Source: Buttiauxella warmboldiae (lineage in GTDB: Bacteria > Pseudomonadota > Gammaproteobacteria > Enterobacterales > Enterobacteriaceae). Taken from it: 64,000 nucleotides of DNA. A program made the translations under genes and the position numbers. Positions 39,692-49,515 of this stretch are shown here, one piece after another (the first letter of the stretch is position 1; every line of letters begins with the position of its first letter). Where the stretch lies: contig NZ_RPOH01000030.1 of assembly GCF_003818135.1 (NCBI RefSeq), positions 78,415-142,414 of the forward strand, written 5' to 3'. Under the pieces are notes generated by a model. It did not search any database and was not told where the DNA came from. It was given only the letters and a program-made list of their open reading frames with translations.

Positions 39692-40689
39692 TACGCCACC
39701 ACTGCGTCGAGCAACATCCGAATCACCTCGTCTGGCGAACGGTTATCGGCATTCGCCTGGTAGCTCAACATCAGGCGGTGGCGCAGTACGGCTGGAGCCA
39801 CCAGTTGAATATCCTGCGGCAGTACCGCATCACGCCCTTCAAGCCAGGCCAGCGCACGGCCACAGCGGTCGAGTGCCAGCGTACCGCGTGGGCTGACGCC
39901 AAAAGTGATGTAGCTGGCAAGAGTATCGCTGACGCCTTGCGGGTGGCGGGTGAGATCCACCAGATTGACGATGTAGTTTTCAACCGTTGGCGCGACGTAA
40001 ACCGCCGAGATTTCCTGCCAGCAGGTGGCGATATCCTGCTGGCTAAGCATCAGGGCTGGCGGCAATTTTTCCGGGCTTTCTACGGCACTGGCCTGGTATT
40101 TTTGCTGCTGCTCGGAACGCACCAGCTGCATCACTTTTTGCTCGTTCTCTTTGGACGGGTAATCCACCACAACCTTCATCAAAAAGCGGTCAAGCTGGGC
40201 TTCAGGCAAAGGCCAGGTGCCTTCCTGATCCACCGGGTTTTGCGTCGCCAGCACCATGAAAATGCCTGGTAGAGGCCAGGTTTTCCCGGCAACGGTGACG
40301 TGGCGTTCCTCCATCGCTTCCAGCAATGCCGATTGCACCCGCGCCGAGGCGCGGTTTATCTCATCGGCAAGAATGATATTGCCGAACACCGGGCCCGGGC
40401 GAAAGCGGAACTGGTCTTCTTCACGCGTGGCGTTTTGCTGGTAAATCTCACTGCCGGTAATGTCGGACGGCAGCAGATCCGGCGTGAACTGAATACGGCG
40501 AAACTCGCCTTCTACGTGTTTAGCCAGTTCACGTACGGCACGCGTTTTGGCAAGGCCCGGTAAACCTTCGAGCAGCACGTGCCCGTCACACAGCAGGGCG
40601 ACAATCAGCATCCGCACCAGCGATTCCTGCCCCAAAACCTGTTGATTCATACGCTGCTCAAGCTCGAGCAGCTTCTCTCTGTTTGTCAT
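39691..40689 (-). CDS. MoxR-family AAA+ ATPase
   Basis: A 332-residue ATPase with Walker A GLPGLAKT (about 42-49), Walker B ILADEIN (about 106-112), sensor 1 VLATQNP and a C-terminal lid domain (GVSPRGTLALDRCGRALAWL). MoxR proteins act as chaperones with VWA partners to insert metals or assemble enzyme complexes. It overlaps the sulfatase-maturase gene by 4 bases, tying it to sulfatase biogenesis or function. Confidence 0.92.
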   Translation of the reverse strand: MTNREKLLELEQRMNQQVLGQESLVRMLIVALLCDGHVLLEGLPGLAKTRAVRELAKHVEGEFRRIQFTPDLLPSDITGSEIYQQNATREEDQFRFRPGPVFGNIILADEINRASARVQSALLEAMEERHVTVAGKTWPLPGIFMVLATQNPVDQEGTWPLPEAQLDRFLMKVVVDYPSKENEQKVMQLVRSEQQQKYQASAVESPEKLPPALMLSQQDIATCWQEISAVYVAPTVENYIVNLVDLTRHPQGVSDTLASYITFGVSPRGTLALDRCGRALAWLEGRDAVLPQDIQLVAPAVLRHRLMLSYQANADNRSPDEVIRMLLDAVVA

Positions 40690-41981
40690 TTGCGCAATCC
40701 TGCAAAGTCACGTTTCAAAAGCGTGGCGAGACCGACCAGCATCGGCTCGGCGTAATTGAAGAAAGCTTTGATGCCGGGACACAGATAGTTAAGGCCCGGT
40801 TCGCCATCTGGCGTGCGAACAAGGCGGTTTTTCGGGCATTCGCCCCAGCATAATTTCAGATACGGGCACTGTTTACAGTATTCCGGCAGCGTGTCTTTTT
40901 TCCCCATGCCAAAGGCTTTCTGGCGTTCGGAAAATGCCAGGTGCGCGAGTTTGGTGTCTTCGATATTGCCAATCTGGTATTCGGGGTAAACGTAGTGGTC
41001 GCAGGAATAGATATCGCCATTTTTTTCTATTGCCAGGCCTTTGCCGCAGAACTCAGAAGCGGTGCAAATCTGCGCGGGCATCCCCATGGTTTGTGCGACG
41101 GCCGTTTCGAACAGATTGACCTGTACGCGGCCTAAGTCGTTGTTTACCCACTCTTCGAACACGGTTTTCAGGAAGGTGCCCCAGTCCTCAGGGTCAACCG
41201 ACCAGTCGGTGACGATAGAGTCCAGATCCCCAGGTTTTGCGCGGCGCGTTCCGGTCATCGGGATGGTGTCATCGCGCCAGAATTGCGGGGCGGTGACTTT
41301 GAAATCAACCGCTTCTACGCACGGATTAAATTGCACGTAGGTTGCGCCCAGTTCGCGGGTGACAAAGCGGTAAACTTCCAGCGGGAATCGAGCGTTGGTG
41401 CGGTTGACGGTGACGAGCGCGTTGAAAGGGACTTTGTATTTTTTGAGCGCTGCGACGCCTTTCATCACTTTGTCGAAAGTCGGTTTTCCGCTGCGCGTGA
41501 CGCGGTAGCGGTCATGTAATTCGCGTGGGCCGTCAATCGACAGGCCAACCAGAAAACGGTGTTCTTTCAGAAATTCGGCCCAGTGGTCATTGATCAGCAC
41601 GCCGTTGGTTTGTAAGTCGTTTTCGATGCGCTGGCCGGGCTTTTGATACTGTTTCTGGAATTTCACCACCTTGTGGAAAAAATCCAGCCCCATCAGGGTT
41701 GGTTCACCCCCCTGCCACGAGAAAACAACCTGCTCGCCATCCTGCCCGTCAATGTACTGGCGAATGAAGTTTTCCAGCACTTCGTCGCTCATGCCGGTAT
41801 GGCGGTCCTGGTGCAGTAACTCTTCTTTGTGCAGATAAAAGCAGTAGGAGCAGTCAAGGTTACAGGTGGAACCGGTCGGCTTCGCCATAACGTGGAAGCG
41901 ACGCTGGTAGGCAGGGCCCTTGCCATCATATTTTTCTGCTGACGGTAGCGCTTTAGCCGGCAATGTGGTGCTGTATTTCAT
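40686..41981 (-). CDS. Anaerobic sulfatase-maturating enzyme (radical SAM)
   Basis: A 431-residue radical-SAM enzyme that oxidises the sulfatase active-site Ser or Cys to formylglycine. The SAM cluster motif is CNLDCSYCFY (about 39-48); SPASM-type cysteines follow in FCGKG, YSCDHYVYP and CKQCPYLKLCWGECP. The SWQGGEPTLMG segment is conserved. GGGGA-like site before the ATG. Downstream of, and co-oriented with, a Ser-type sulfatase 50 bases away, like Klebsiella AtsB with AtsA. Confidence 0.93.
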   Translation of the reverse strand: MKYSTTLPAKALPSAEKYDGKGPAYQRRFHVMAKPTGSTCNLDCSYCFYLHKEELLHQDRHTGMSDEVLENFIRQYIDGQDGEQVVFSWQGGEPTLMGLDFFHKVVKFQKQYQKPGQRIENDLQTNGVLINDHWAEFLKEHRFLVGLSIDGPRELHDRYRVTRSGKPTFDKVMKGVAALKKYKVPFNALVTVNRTNARFPLEVYRFVTRELGATYVQFNPCVEAVDFKVTAPQFWRDDTIPMTGTRRAKPGDLDSIVTDWSVDPEDWGTFLKTVFEEWVNNDLGRVQVNLFETAVAQTMGMPAQICTASEFCGKGLAIEKNGDIYSCDHYVYPEYQIGNIEDTKLAHLAFSERQKAFGMGKKDTLPEYCKQCPYLKLCWGECPKNRLVRTPDGEPGLNYLCPGIKAFFNYAEPMLVGLATLLKRDFAGLRK

Positions 41982-42031
41982 GGCAGTCCCCTGAACAACC
42001 GGGCAGATGACTGCCCGGTATAAGTAAAAAA

Positions 42032-43618
42032 TTAATTACTTTTCGCACCCTGCTCGATCAAAGACTGAACATCTGAGACGGTGAAGGAGCCTGGTTTTTG
42101 ACGTGGTGGGAACTCCTGGAAGCTTTGCAGCATTTCACCGACGTATTTCTGCGCGCCACCGAGCAGGAACAGGCGGCTATAGAACCAGTTGTTGTAATCC
42201 ATACCGGTATCGCCTTTTTCCAGCGGGTCGATTTCCAGATCGAAAATCATCGGGACGCGCAGGACGGTGAACGGATAGCGCCACACATCCATGCCGGTAT
42301 GTTCCTGAATCATGAAGTGGGCTTTCCAGCGGCCATAGCGGATGGCCAGCAGGTCGCCATCATCGCTCCAGTAGAAGAACTCTTTACGCGGGTCTTCGCC
42401 TTTGCCCTGCAGGAAATCGAGCTGGTTATAGCCATCCAAATGGACTTTGTAAGTTATCGAGGTGGTTTTGTAGCCTTTGAGCAACTGCTCTTTGATATCC
42501 GGCACGCCGGCTGCCGCGACCAGAGTAGGGAACCAGTCGTTACTGGCAACGATATCGTTAATCATGGTGCCAGGCTTGATATGGCCTGGCCATTTGATCA
42601 TCGCCGGTACGCGGAAACCGCCTTCCCAGCCGGTATTTTTCTCACCGCGGAATGGCGTCATGCCGGAGTCGGGCCAGGTGGCGAGCATCGGGCCGTTATC
42701 GGTGGTGTAGAGCACTATGGTGTTGTCTTCGATGCCGAGGTCTTTAATCTTCTTCAGCACTTCGCCCACTATCTTGTCATGCTCAACCATACCGTCGGCA
42801 TAATCTCCCAGCCCGGTAACGCCTTTACTGGCATCTTTGATATGGGTTTTGTTGTGCATACGGGTGGTGTTGTACCAGGTGAAGAAGGGCTTCCCGGCTT
42901 TGGTCTGGCGTTCCATAAAGTCGTTGTTGGCGGCGAGCGTCTCTTCGTCAACCGTTCCCATACGTTTGATATTAAGCGGGCCGGTATCTTCAATTTTGCC
43001 GTCGGCGCTGCTCTTAATGACGCCGCGTGGGCCGAACTGTTTACGGTACTCAGGATCTTTCGGATAGTCTGGGTTTTCCGGCTCTTCTTCGGCGTTCAGA
43101 TGGTAGAGATTGCCGAGGAACTCATCGAATCCGTGCGCGGTTGGCAGGAATTCATCGCGGTCACCGAGGTGGTTTTTACCAAACTGCCCGGTAGCATAGC
43201 CGAGCTGTTTAAGGATATTGGCAATAGTGGGATCATTTTTGCTGATGCCCTGCGGTGCACCCGGCATCCCGACTTTACTCATCCCGGTACGGAATGGCAT
43301 TTGCCCGGTAATAAACGAAGAGCGCCCGGCGGTAGAACTTTGTTCCGCGTAGTAGGAGGTGAATTTGGCACCCTCATTGGCGATGCTGTCAATGTTCGGC
43401 GTTTTATAACCCATGGTTCCCTGGTTATAGGTGCTTATATTCCAGTAACCCACATCATCGCCGAAAATAACTACGATGTTAGGTTTCGAGGTGTCTTGCC
43501 TGGGGGCATTTTCGGAGGAGGCTGTCGCAGGTGCGGCATTAACACTGGACACGGCGCCAGACATCAGCGTAAGCATGCTGGCTATCATTGTCCTTTTAAA
43601 AGGGACGTTATTGAGCAT
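42032..43618 (-). CDS. Periplasmic Ser-type arylsulfatase
   Basis: A 528-residue alkaline-phosphatase-fold sulfatase with a Sec signal (cleaved near VNA). The modified residue is Ser95 in SSTAGRSSFITG (Ser-x-Ala-x-Arg type, as in Klebsiella AtsA), so it depends on the maturase next door. Metal ligands are in VVIFGDDVGYW and YTTDNGPM. It would hydrolyse sulfate esters in the periplasm; substrate unknown. First gene of the nine-gene operon. Sulfur-starvation control is known for such genes, but no site is evident here. Confidence 0.9.
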   Translation of the reverse strand: MLNNVPFKRTMIASMLTLMSGAVSSVNAAPATASSENAPRQDTSKPNIVVIFGDDVGYWNISTYNQGTMGYKTPNIDSIANEGAKFTSYYAEQSSTAGRSSFITGQMPFRTGMSKVGMPGAPQGISKNDPTIANILKQLGYATGQFGKNHLGDRDEFLPTAHGFDEFLGNLYHLNAEEEPENPDYPKDPEYRKQFGPRGVIKSSADGKIEDTGPLNIKRMGTVDEETLAANNDFMERQTKAGKPFFTWYNTTRMHNKTHIKDASKGVTGLGDYADGMVEHDKIVGEVLKKIKDLGIEDNTIVLYTTDNGPMLATWPDSGMTPFRGEKNTGWEGGFRVPAMIKWPGHIKPGTMINDIVASNDWFPTLVAAAGVPDIKEQLLKGYKTTSITYKVHLDGYNQLDFLQGKGEDPRKEFFYWSDDGDLLAIRYGRWKAHFMIQEHTGMDVWRYPFTVLRVPMIFDLEIDPLEKGDTGMDYNNWFYSRLFLLGGAQKYVGEMLQSFQEFPPRQKPGSFTVSDVQSLIEQGAKSN

Positions 43619-43973
43619 CTTTGGAACTCCGTTTATTAGGGGGCTCAGTGAGTATAGTCAAGGCCTGAAATTTGCCATTACATTTTGAATTGTCATGGAA
43701 ATATCTTAATTAAGAGGGGTGGAACAATGGTTAAATTAAAAAAATGCCAAAGTTAGCTAACTAATTGAAATGGAATAAATGGTGCGATATACCGTAGCAT
43801 TTGAAACTAAAGTAAGTCTTAACTAATCTGTTTATTTTTAAATATCAAGATGAGATATCAGGCGAGATAAATGAGAGGGCAGTAGCCAGGCCCGAAATTT
43901 ATTTTTCCGATTAGTGACCTTCGCTAAGTTAAAGCGGCATCAGCAATACGCATTTAGTTGCATTATGAAATTA
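43619..43973. other. AT-rich region upstream of the sulfatase gene
   Basis: About 350 bases between the sulfatase start and a decayed diguanylate cyclase gene. It must hold the promoter of the minus-strand operon. I see no intact gene and no known operator. TTAGCTAACTAA (43754-43765) is partly symmetrical. Confidence 0.5.
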
Positions 43974-44384
43974 TTAATAAGTTACACGATTACTGCCATC
44001 TTTCCTGGCGCGATAAAGCTCTTTATCCGCTTTTTCGGCCAGGATTTCGAGGTTCATGCCTTTCTGCCATTGCGCCATACCCTGGCTGATAGCCCGGGCC
44101 TGGGTAATGTTATCGCAACCACAACCACATTAAGGCAGCGCCTTGTGATAAAAACCATCAGTAATATTTTTCCTGAATTTTAGCGTAATCATCAGGTTTA
44201 TTAATGACAGAGAGATGATATAGCTACACAGTATTTGTAAAATTAAAAGAAACGATTCAGCTCCGCTGATATCGAGGCCGCGCAACAGTAACCAGACGCA
44301 AAATATAATATTTAATGACAAGAACCACATGTAACCTTTAGTGCTGGTAATAACGCTTTCGCCAGCGCTGTGATTAATGTCCAT
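43974..44384 (-). pseudogene. Decayed membrane diguanylate cyclase
   Basis: The N-terminal piece (from ATG 44384) encodes two membrane helices (MWFLSLNIIFCVWLLL and LLILQILCSYIISLSL) and stops at 44130. Directly beyond, in another frame (about 44114 down to 43974), comes the C-terminal tail of a GGDEF domain: ITQARAISQGMAQW, then AEKADKELYRARKDGSNRV. The centre of the GGDEF domain, including the active site, is missing. This is a gene with a large internal deletion and no expected activity. Confidence 0.8.
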
Positions 44385-44598
44385 CAATGCTGATCCTCTC
44401 GTCAGGTTATTTGATGATAGCCTGTTGTTCATCCAGCTGTCACCTGGCGAGCTTGCTTACAGGCAACACCTTAATCTCTCTTCAGTTATCTTGAATATGC
44501 TTAATGCTGGTCTATGCTCAACGTAGGTTATGCACCGGGGAGATTTTGTCGCGTAACTGAATAATAAAATAAAAATCCTTCCTTTCCGGGTGATGCAT

Positions 44599-46212
44599 AT
44601 GATTAGAGCACTGCTGCTATTTTTGGCATGGACATCGCTGTTCGCCTCTTACGCGCTACAGGCGGCGGAACCTCGGCAGCTTCCTTCCGCACAGGATAAA
44701 GCACGTACGGTTTATATTTTTCATCACCCGATTGTTATGTTGCAGGCCAAATTTGGTCTGACGACGCCCGAAGAGCGCGTGCTGCGTATTCGCCACATTC
44801 TACGTTCACTCAGCGAAGAAGATGTTCGCCAGCCGGTGAAAGTGACTCCGGTTAAGCGTTACAACCAGCAGGCGCGGCTATTTACCATTAACGGCAAGCC
44901 GTTAATGCTGCTGGCTGAAGGCGATCTGGACGAAGGCGATGACTTAACCCTCGACCGGGCGGCACAGCTGGTATTAATACGCATGGATGAGCAGCGCACT
45001 TCCTTACGCGATCAATACTCTTCGTCTTATCTCGCGACTGCGACGGCAAAAACGTTGGCCGGTACGCTCGCTTTGGGGCTGCTGCTGTATGGCGCATTCC
45101 GATCCTGGAGAGGGGTGAAGCGTTATTTTGAAGCCAGAGTCAGCCGGAAAAAGGGGCTGATTCCGGCTAAATGGCGCGAGTTAGTGGGGGCGGTGGAAGG
45201 CTATCTCTATGGTCTGCTGATGATTTTACTGGGGATCGCCGCATTTTATCTCTGGCTGAGCTGGATCTTCCAACTCTACCCGTGGACGCGAGCCTGGGGG
45301 GAATCATTAGGCGAATGGTCGATTAATGTTATCCAGCGGATTGCGTTATCCATCGTTTCCGCTTTCCCTGGCTTATTGATTGTGTTGATCATTTTTTTAA
45401 TTACCGCCTTTATTCTGAAGCTGCTGAAAATCCTGCTTACCCGCGTTGAGAGCGGCAAGCTGGTGGTGCCGGGCCTGCACCCGGAAACGGTAGGAGCAAC
45501 GCGCAAACTGATTTCGGTGATGGTCTGGCTCTTCGCGCTTTCAGCGGCCTATCCGTTTTTGCCCGGGGCCAACTCTCTGGCGTTTAAAGGCATCAGCGTG
45601 TTCTTCGGTTTGATGTTAACGCTTGGCTCGGCCGGGGTGATGAACCACGCGATGAGCGGCCTGGTGCTGACCTATTCACGCGCGCTGCGCAAAGGTGATG
45701 TGATCCGCATCGGGGATAACGAAGGGCTGGTAAACGAAGTCGGGATGCTGGCCACGAAAATTTTGACGCGCGAAAACTACATTGTGACGGTGCCCAATGC
45801 CGTGGTGGTGAGCGGCAAAATTACTAACCTTAGCGCGCAGAACCCGGGCGGGGGCGTCAACCTGACGACCAGCGTCACCATCGGCTACGACACCCCGTGG
45901 CGGCAGGTTCACGCCATGCTGGAACTGGCTGCCAGGCGCACCCAGGGTATCGATCAACAGACCTTGCCACTGGTGCGTCAGCTTAATCTGATGGACTGGT
46001 ATATCGCCTATGAACTGCAGGTCACACTGCGCCCCGATGAATCGCTGGCAGGAGTGAAAAGTGAATTGCACAGCCATATTCAGGATGTGTTTAACGAGTT
46101 TAACGTGCAGATTATGTCGCCGAATTTTGTTAACCAACCGGAAGGCCCGGTAACGGTGGCACGGGATAACTGGTTTGCGGCACCGGCCATACAGCCTGAT
46201 AAGCAGCCATGA
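44599..46212 (+). CDS. MscS-family mechanosensitive channel with periplasmic N-domain
   Basis: About 537 residues. A signal sequence is followed by a periplasmic domain (about 25-145), several membrane helices, and the MscS core with its pore helix (GSAGVMNHAMSGLVLTYSRA, about 345-364), beta domain (RIGDNEGLVNEVG; VTVPNAVVV) and C-terminal domain. MscS channels release solutes on membrane tension; this longer form may be regulated by its periplasmic part. ATGs at 44593 and 44599 compete; the latter has better spacing from GGGTGA. Overlaps the next gene by 4 bases: first gene of the envelope cassette. Confidence 0.85.
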   Translation: MIRALLLFLAWTSLFASYALQAAEPRQLPSAQDKARTVYIFHHPIVMLQAKFGLTTPEERVLRIRHILRSLSEEDVRQPVKVTPVKRYNQQARLFTINGKPLMLLAEGDLDEGDDLTLDRAAQLVLIRMDEQRTSLRDQYSSSYLATATAKTLAGTLALGLLLYGAFRSWRGVKRYFEARVSRKKGLIPAKWRELVGAVEGYLYGLLMILLGIAAFYLWLSWIFQLYPWTRAWGESLGEWSINVIQRIALSIVSAFPGLLIVLIIFLITAFILKLLKILLTRVESGKLVVPGLHPETVGATRKLISVMVWLFALSAAYPFLPGANSLAFKGISVFFGLMLTLGSAGVMNHAMSGLVLTYSRALRKGDVIRIGDNEGLVNEVGMLATKILTRENYIVTVPNAVVVSGKITNLSAQNPGGGVNLTTSVTIGYDTPWRQVHAMLELAARRTQGIDQQTLPLVRQLNLMDWYIAYELQVTLRPDESLAGVKSELHSHIQDVFNEFNVQIMSPNFVNQPEGPVTVARDNWFAAPAIQPDKQP

Positions 46213-47360
46213 AAAAGCCCCTATCCGCGTTAGCGGTTCTGTTATCTATAGGTCTGTTTCCGCCTCTGGAGGCCAACGCCGCCGGGTTGATTGACGATAC
46301 GGATGGCATGCCTGATATGAGCAACTACCTGAGCGAAAACCGCTACGGTTTCCTGCCGATCCCGGTAGTGATAACCGAACCTGCCATTGGCTACGGCGGC
46401 GGCTTATTCGCTCTTTTTTTGCATGATACGGCAGATAGCAAAGCCGCCAAATCCCGGCCTGATGCGCCCGCGATCCCTCCCGCGATGTCGGCATTCGGCG
46501 GCGGGGCCACGCAAAACGGCACCTGGTTTGTCGGCGGCGGCCATCGCCATACCTGGCATAACGACAGCATTCGGTATCTGGTCGCACTTGGCTATGCCGA
46601 TATCAATCTGGATATCTATTCCGGTGATATCGCCGGTTTTGGCCAGGGCAAGGGGATTAGCACGCAAACCCGGGGCTACGGCGGGATGCAGAAACTGCTG
46701 TTTCGCGTCGCGGATACGCCGTTTTTTCTTGGCGGCTCGCAGTTTTATGCACAAACAAAAATCTCAGCGGATAACCGGGTTATTAACCGGGCACTGCAAC
46801 GGGTGCTGGGGGAAGAAAGCGCCTCTTCTGCTGTCGGGCTGATTGCGCAATATGATACCACTGACAATTTTTTCTACCCGCGCAATGGGTTGTCAGCCAC
46901 CGGGGAATACCAGTTTTATACCGGCTTCCTCGGTGGTGATTATCGCTACGACATGCTGACGCTCGACGGGAAATATTTTCAGCCGCTGGGCCAGGAGTTC
47001 ACTCTGGCACTGGCGGCAAATTATCAATCGCTTTCGCGCCATGACAGCCACCTGCCGCCGATGGCGCGGCCTTATATTAATTTGCGAGGCATCTCGCGTT
47101 ACCGCTACCAGGGGGATTATGTCAGCACCGTGCAAACCCAGCTGGCATGGCAAATGACGCCACGCTGGATATTGCAGGGATTTGTGGCAGCAGGAAGCGC
47201 CAGCAAAACCGCCGACGATCTCTACCGGCAAACCGAAGTGGCGTATGGCGGCGGGTTCCGCTATCTGATTGCCCGCCAGTTTGGTTTGCATACCGGGGTT
47301 GATGTCGCCTTTAGCGACAGCGAACAGGCCGTCTATTTTAATGTGGGGGCGGGCCTGTAG
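46209..47360 (+). CDS. Outer-membrane beta-barrel protein, Omp85/surface-antigen barrel type (OMP1)
   Basis: A 383-residue protein with a Sec signal (EANA cleavage), then alternating beta-strand sequence with many aromatic and glycine residues. Segments such as AQYDTTDNFFYPRNGLSATG and RGISRYRYQGDY resemble the strand and L6-type motifs of Omp85 barrels (VRGF/Y). No POTRA repeats are visible, so it is a barrel without the usual periplasmic arms. Function unknown. Coupled to the MscS gene. Confidence 0.75.
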   Translation: MKKPLSALAVLLSIGLFPPLEANAAGLIDDTDGMPDMSNYLSENRYGFLPIPVVITEPAIGYGGGLFALFLHDTADSKAAKSRPDAPAIPPAMSAFGGGATQNGTWFVGGGHRHTWHNDSIRYLVALGYADINLDIYSGDIAGFGQGKGISTQTRGYGGMQKLLFRVADTPFFLGGSQFYAQTKISADNRVINRALQRVLGEESASSAVGLIAQYDTTDNFFYPRNGLSATGEYQFYTGFLGGDYRYDMLTLDGKYFQPLGQEFTLALAANYQSLSRHDSHLPPMARPYINLRGISRYRYQGDYVSTVQTQLAWQMTPRWILQGFVAAGSASKTADDLYRQTEVAYGGGFRYLIARQFGLHTGVDVAFSDSEQAVYFNVGAGL

Positions 47361-47407
47361 CGGAAATAAGCCGCCCGATCGACCATGCAAAAAGATAAGA
47401 GAATACG

Positions 47408-48382
47408 ATGAAGAAAATCCAATGGGGTGTGCGGCAGTGTCGGGCAATGGCGCTGCCGTTACTGTTTGTATCCGGCGCGGCGTTTGGCGCTACGGCAGAT
47501 GCGGTGACAGAAAGCAGCCGGTTTCCCATCTGGGGGGATGAAGCGCGCGCGCGGGGATATTCTATTCCGCTGCCGTTTGGCGTGAATCTCAGCTACATGA
47601 ATATGCGCCAGAATGTTGATGTCGATAGCATTACCTTCTCCGGGTTGAAACTTGGCGCGCATCCGATTCCCAGCGATATGTTTGCGATTGACGTCGGCCA
47701 TACGCGCGAGCGCAGTAAAACTGAAAACCTGCGTCTGGATATGTGGGTGTTTCCGTTTTTAAATATTTATGGGCTGGTGGGTTACACCAAAGGCTCGTCG
47801 GTTTCGAACGTGTCGGTGGATGCCGATCCGTCGCGTTATACCGGCGTTAACCGCATTATTGCCTCGTCGGTGCACAGCCTGAATAAGAGCGGCGATTTGC
47901 AGAACATCGATTTTACGCTCGATTTCGAAGGCGTGACCTATGGCACGGGTATTACGCTTGCGGGCGGCTACCAGAACTGGTTTACGCTGGTGGACACCAA
48001 CTACACGCGCACCAGTTTTGATATTCTGGATGGCAAAATCTCTGCCCTGACGGTGTCGCCGCGCGTAGGGTATCGCTTTGATATGCCGTCTATTTCCGGG
48101 CCGTCGCATTTGAGCGTCTGGGTTGGGGCGATGTATCAGGATGTGCAGCAGGAGTTTAAAGGCAATCTCTCTGATCTGCATATGCCGGCCGAACTTCAGC
48201 CGCTAATCAATTCGGTGAATAAAGATAACGAAGGGCGTTTTGATGTTAAACAGCACCTCACCTCGCCGTGGAACACCCTGATTGGTGCGCAATACGAGCT
48301 CACGGCAAACTTTAATCTGTTGACGGAAATTGGCTTTAACGAGCGTAATAGCTTCTTCCTCGCGGGTGAATATCGATTCTGA
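47408..48382 (+). CDS. Outer-membrane beta-barrel protein, unassigned family (OMP2)
   Basis: A 324-residue protein with a signal peptide (cleavage near AFGA), periodic beta strands and a C-terminal phenylalanine (LAGEYRF), the outer-membrane sorting signature. The sequence from SRFPIWGDEARARGYSIPLP onward looks like a self-contained barrel. I do not recognise the family. AAGAGA precedes the ATG; the stop shares one base with the next start (TGATG). Confidence 0.75.
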   Translation: MKKIQWGVRQCRAMALPLLFVSGAAFGATADAVTESSRFPIWGDEARARGYSIPLPFGVNLSYMNMRQNVDVDSITFSGLKLGAHPIPSDMFAIDVGHTRERSKTENLRLDMWVFPFLNIYGLVGYTKGSSVSNVSVDADPSRYTGVNRIIASSVHSLNKSGDLQNIDFTLDFEGVTYGTGITLAGGYQNWFTLVDTNYTRTSFDILDGKISALTVSPRVGYRFDMPSISGPSHLSVWVGAMYQDVQQEFKGNLSDLHMPAELQPLINSVNKDNEGRFDVKQHLTSPWNTLIGAQYELTANFNLLTEIGFNERNSFFLAGEYRF

Positions 48383-49515
48383 TGAACAAACGCGGCGCGC
48401 TATTTTGGGGTTTAGTAAGCCTGGTGAATCTATCGACTGACGCGGTTGCCACCTCGCGCGAGGAGATGGATGGTTTTCTGGGAAAGCTGGGGGCGGATAA
48501 TCAGTATGATGCCGGTAAAGGCATTAACTGGAGCGTGCTGCCGGGGCCGTTTTATACCCCGGAACTGAAGCTTGGGCTGGGTACCGCGATCGCTGGGGTG
48601 TACCGCGTCGATCCCAACGATCGCGTGACGCAAAACTCATCGGTGTCGTTTACCGGCTTTGTCAGCAGCAGCGGGGCGTTAGGGGTGGGGATGAAGAATT
48701 ACACCTTCTTTACCGATGATGAGTGGCGCCTGTTTATTGACGGATCGCTGGCGAAGATCCCCACCGGATTCTGGGGGATTGGCTATAACGCGGCGCAGGG
48801 GAACGAGCAGAAATATACCCAGCAGTCGTTTAGCCTGCATCCGAAGGTTATGCGCCAGGCGGTTGATAACCTTTATGCTGGCGTAGGCTGGGATTTTTCA
48901 ACCTATGACGCGGAAAAAATCGCCGACCCACATCCGGGCGATAACTTTTCCCGTTACGACGCGGGCAGTAACTCGAAAAGCTCCGGCATCACCGCCGCCA
49001 TCAGCTACGATTCGCGGGATGTGATAACCCGGCCGCTGCGTGGCCAATTTTTCAGCGCTGAGTACACTTTTTTTGATCCAGCCATCGGCTCGGATAGCCA
49101 CTTTACCGTTTTGCAGCTGCAATATAATTACTACTTCCCGCTTAGGGATGAAGATGTTTTAGCCTTTGATCTTTGGGGGCGTTTTGCTCGTGGTGAGGTG
49201 CCCTGGGATCGTCTATCTCAGGCCGGTGATGACAAACGGATGCGCGGCTATTATCAGGGGCGCTACCGCGATAAAGATGTTGTCAGTACCCAGCTGGAAT
49301 ACCGTAAAAAACTCAACTGGCGACACGGCTACGTTCTGTGGTTGGGGGTCGGTGCGTTAAGCGATAGCCCGCAACATCTGTCAGATAACCCGCTGCTGCC
49401 CACCGTGGGGGCAGGCTATCGTTTCGAGGTGAAACCAGATATGAATATTCGCCTCGATTTGGGAATCGGTAAAGAGAGCAGCGGGTTTTACTTTCAGGTT
49501 GCGGAGGCATTTTAA
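48382..49515 (+). CDS. Outer-membrane beta-barrel protein, Omp85-like (OMP3)
   Basis: A 377-residue protein with a signal sequence and a C-terminal barrel ending in phenylalanine (YFQVAEAF). Omp85-type features are SYDSRDVITRPLRGQFFSAE (strand and hairpin) and RMRGYYQGRYRDK, a match to the L6 (V/I)RGY-x-GR-like motif. No POTRA domain. A paralogue-like relationship to OMP1 is possible. Translation is coupled on both sides (TGATG and TAATG). Confidence 0.78.
   Translation: MNKRGALFWGLVSLVNLSTDAVATSREEMDGFLGKLGADNQYDAGKGINWSVLPGPFYTPELKLGLGTAIAGVYRVDPNDRVTQNSSVSFTGFVSSSGALGVGMKNYTFFTDDEWRLFIDGSLAKIPTGFWGIGYNAAQGNEQKYTQQSFSLHPKVMRQAVDNLYAGVGWDFSTYDAEKIADPHPGDNFSRYDAGSNSKSSGITAAISYDSRDVITRPLRGQFFSAEYTFFDPAIGSDSHFTVLQLQYNYYFPLRDEDVLAFDLWGRFARGEVPWDRLSQAGDDKRMRGYYQGRYRDKDVVSTQLEYRKKLNWRHGYVLWLGVGALSDSPQHLSDNPLLPTVGAGYRFEVKPDMNIRLDLGIGKESSGFYFQVAEAF

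Noticed and set aside
42098..43639. Open frame of 513 codons on the plus strand opposite the sulfatase
   Set aside because: It is exactly antisense to a clear sulfatase gene, has no family features, and arises from the codon bias of the real gene.
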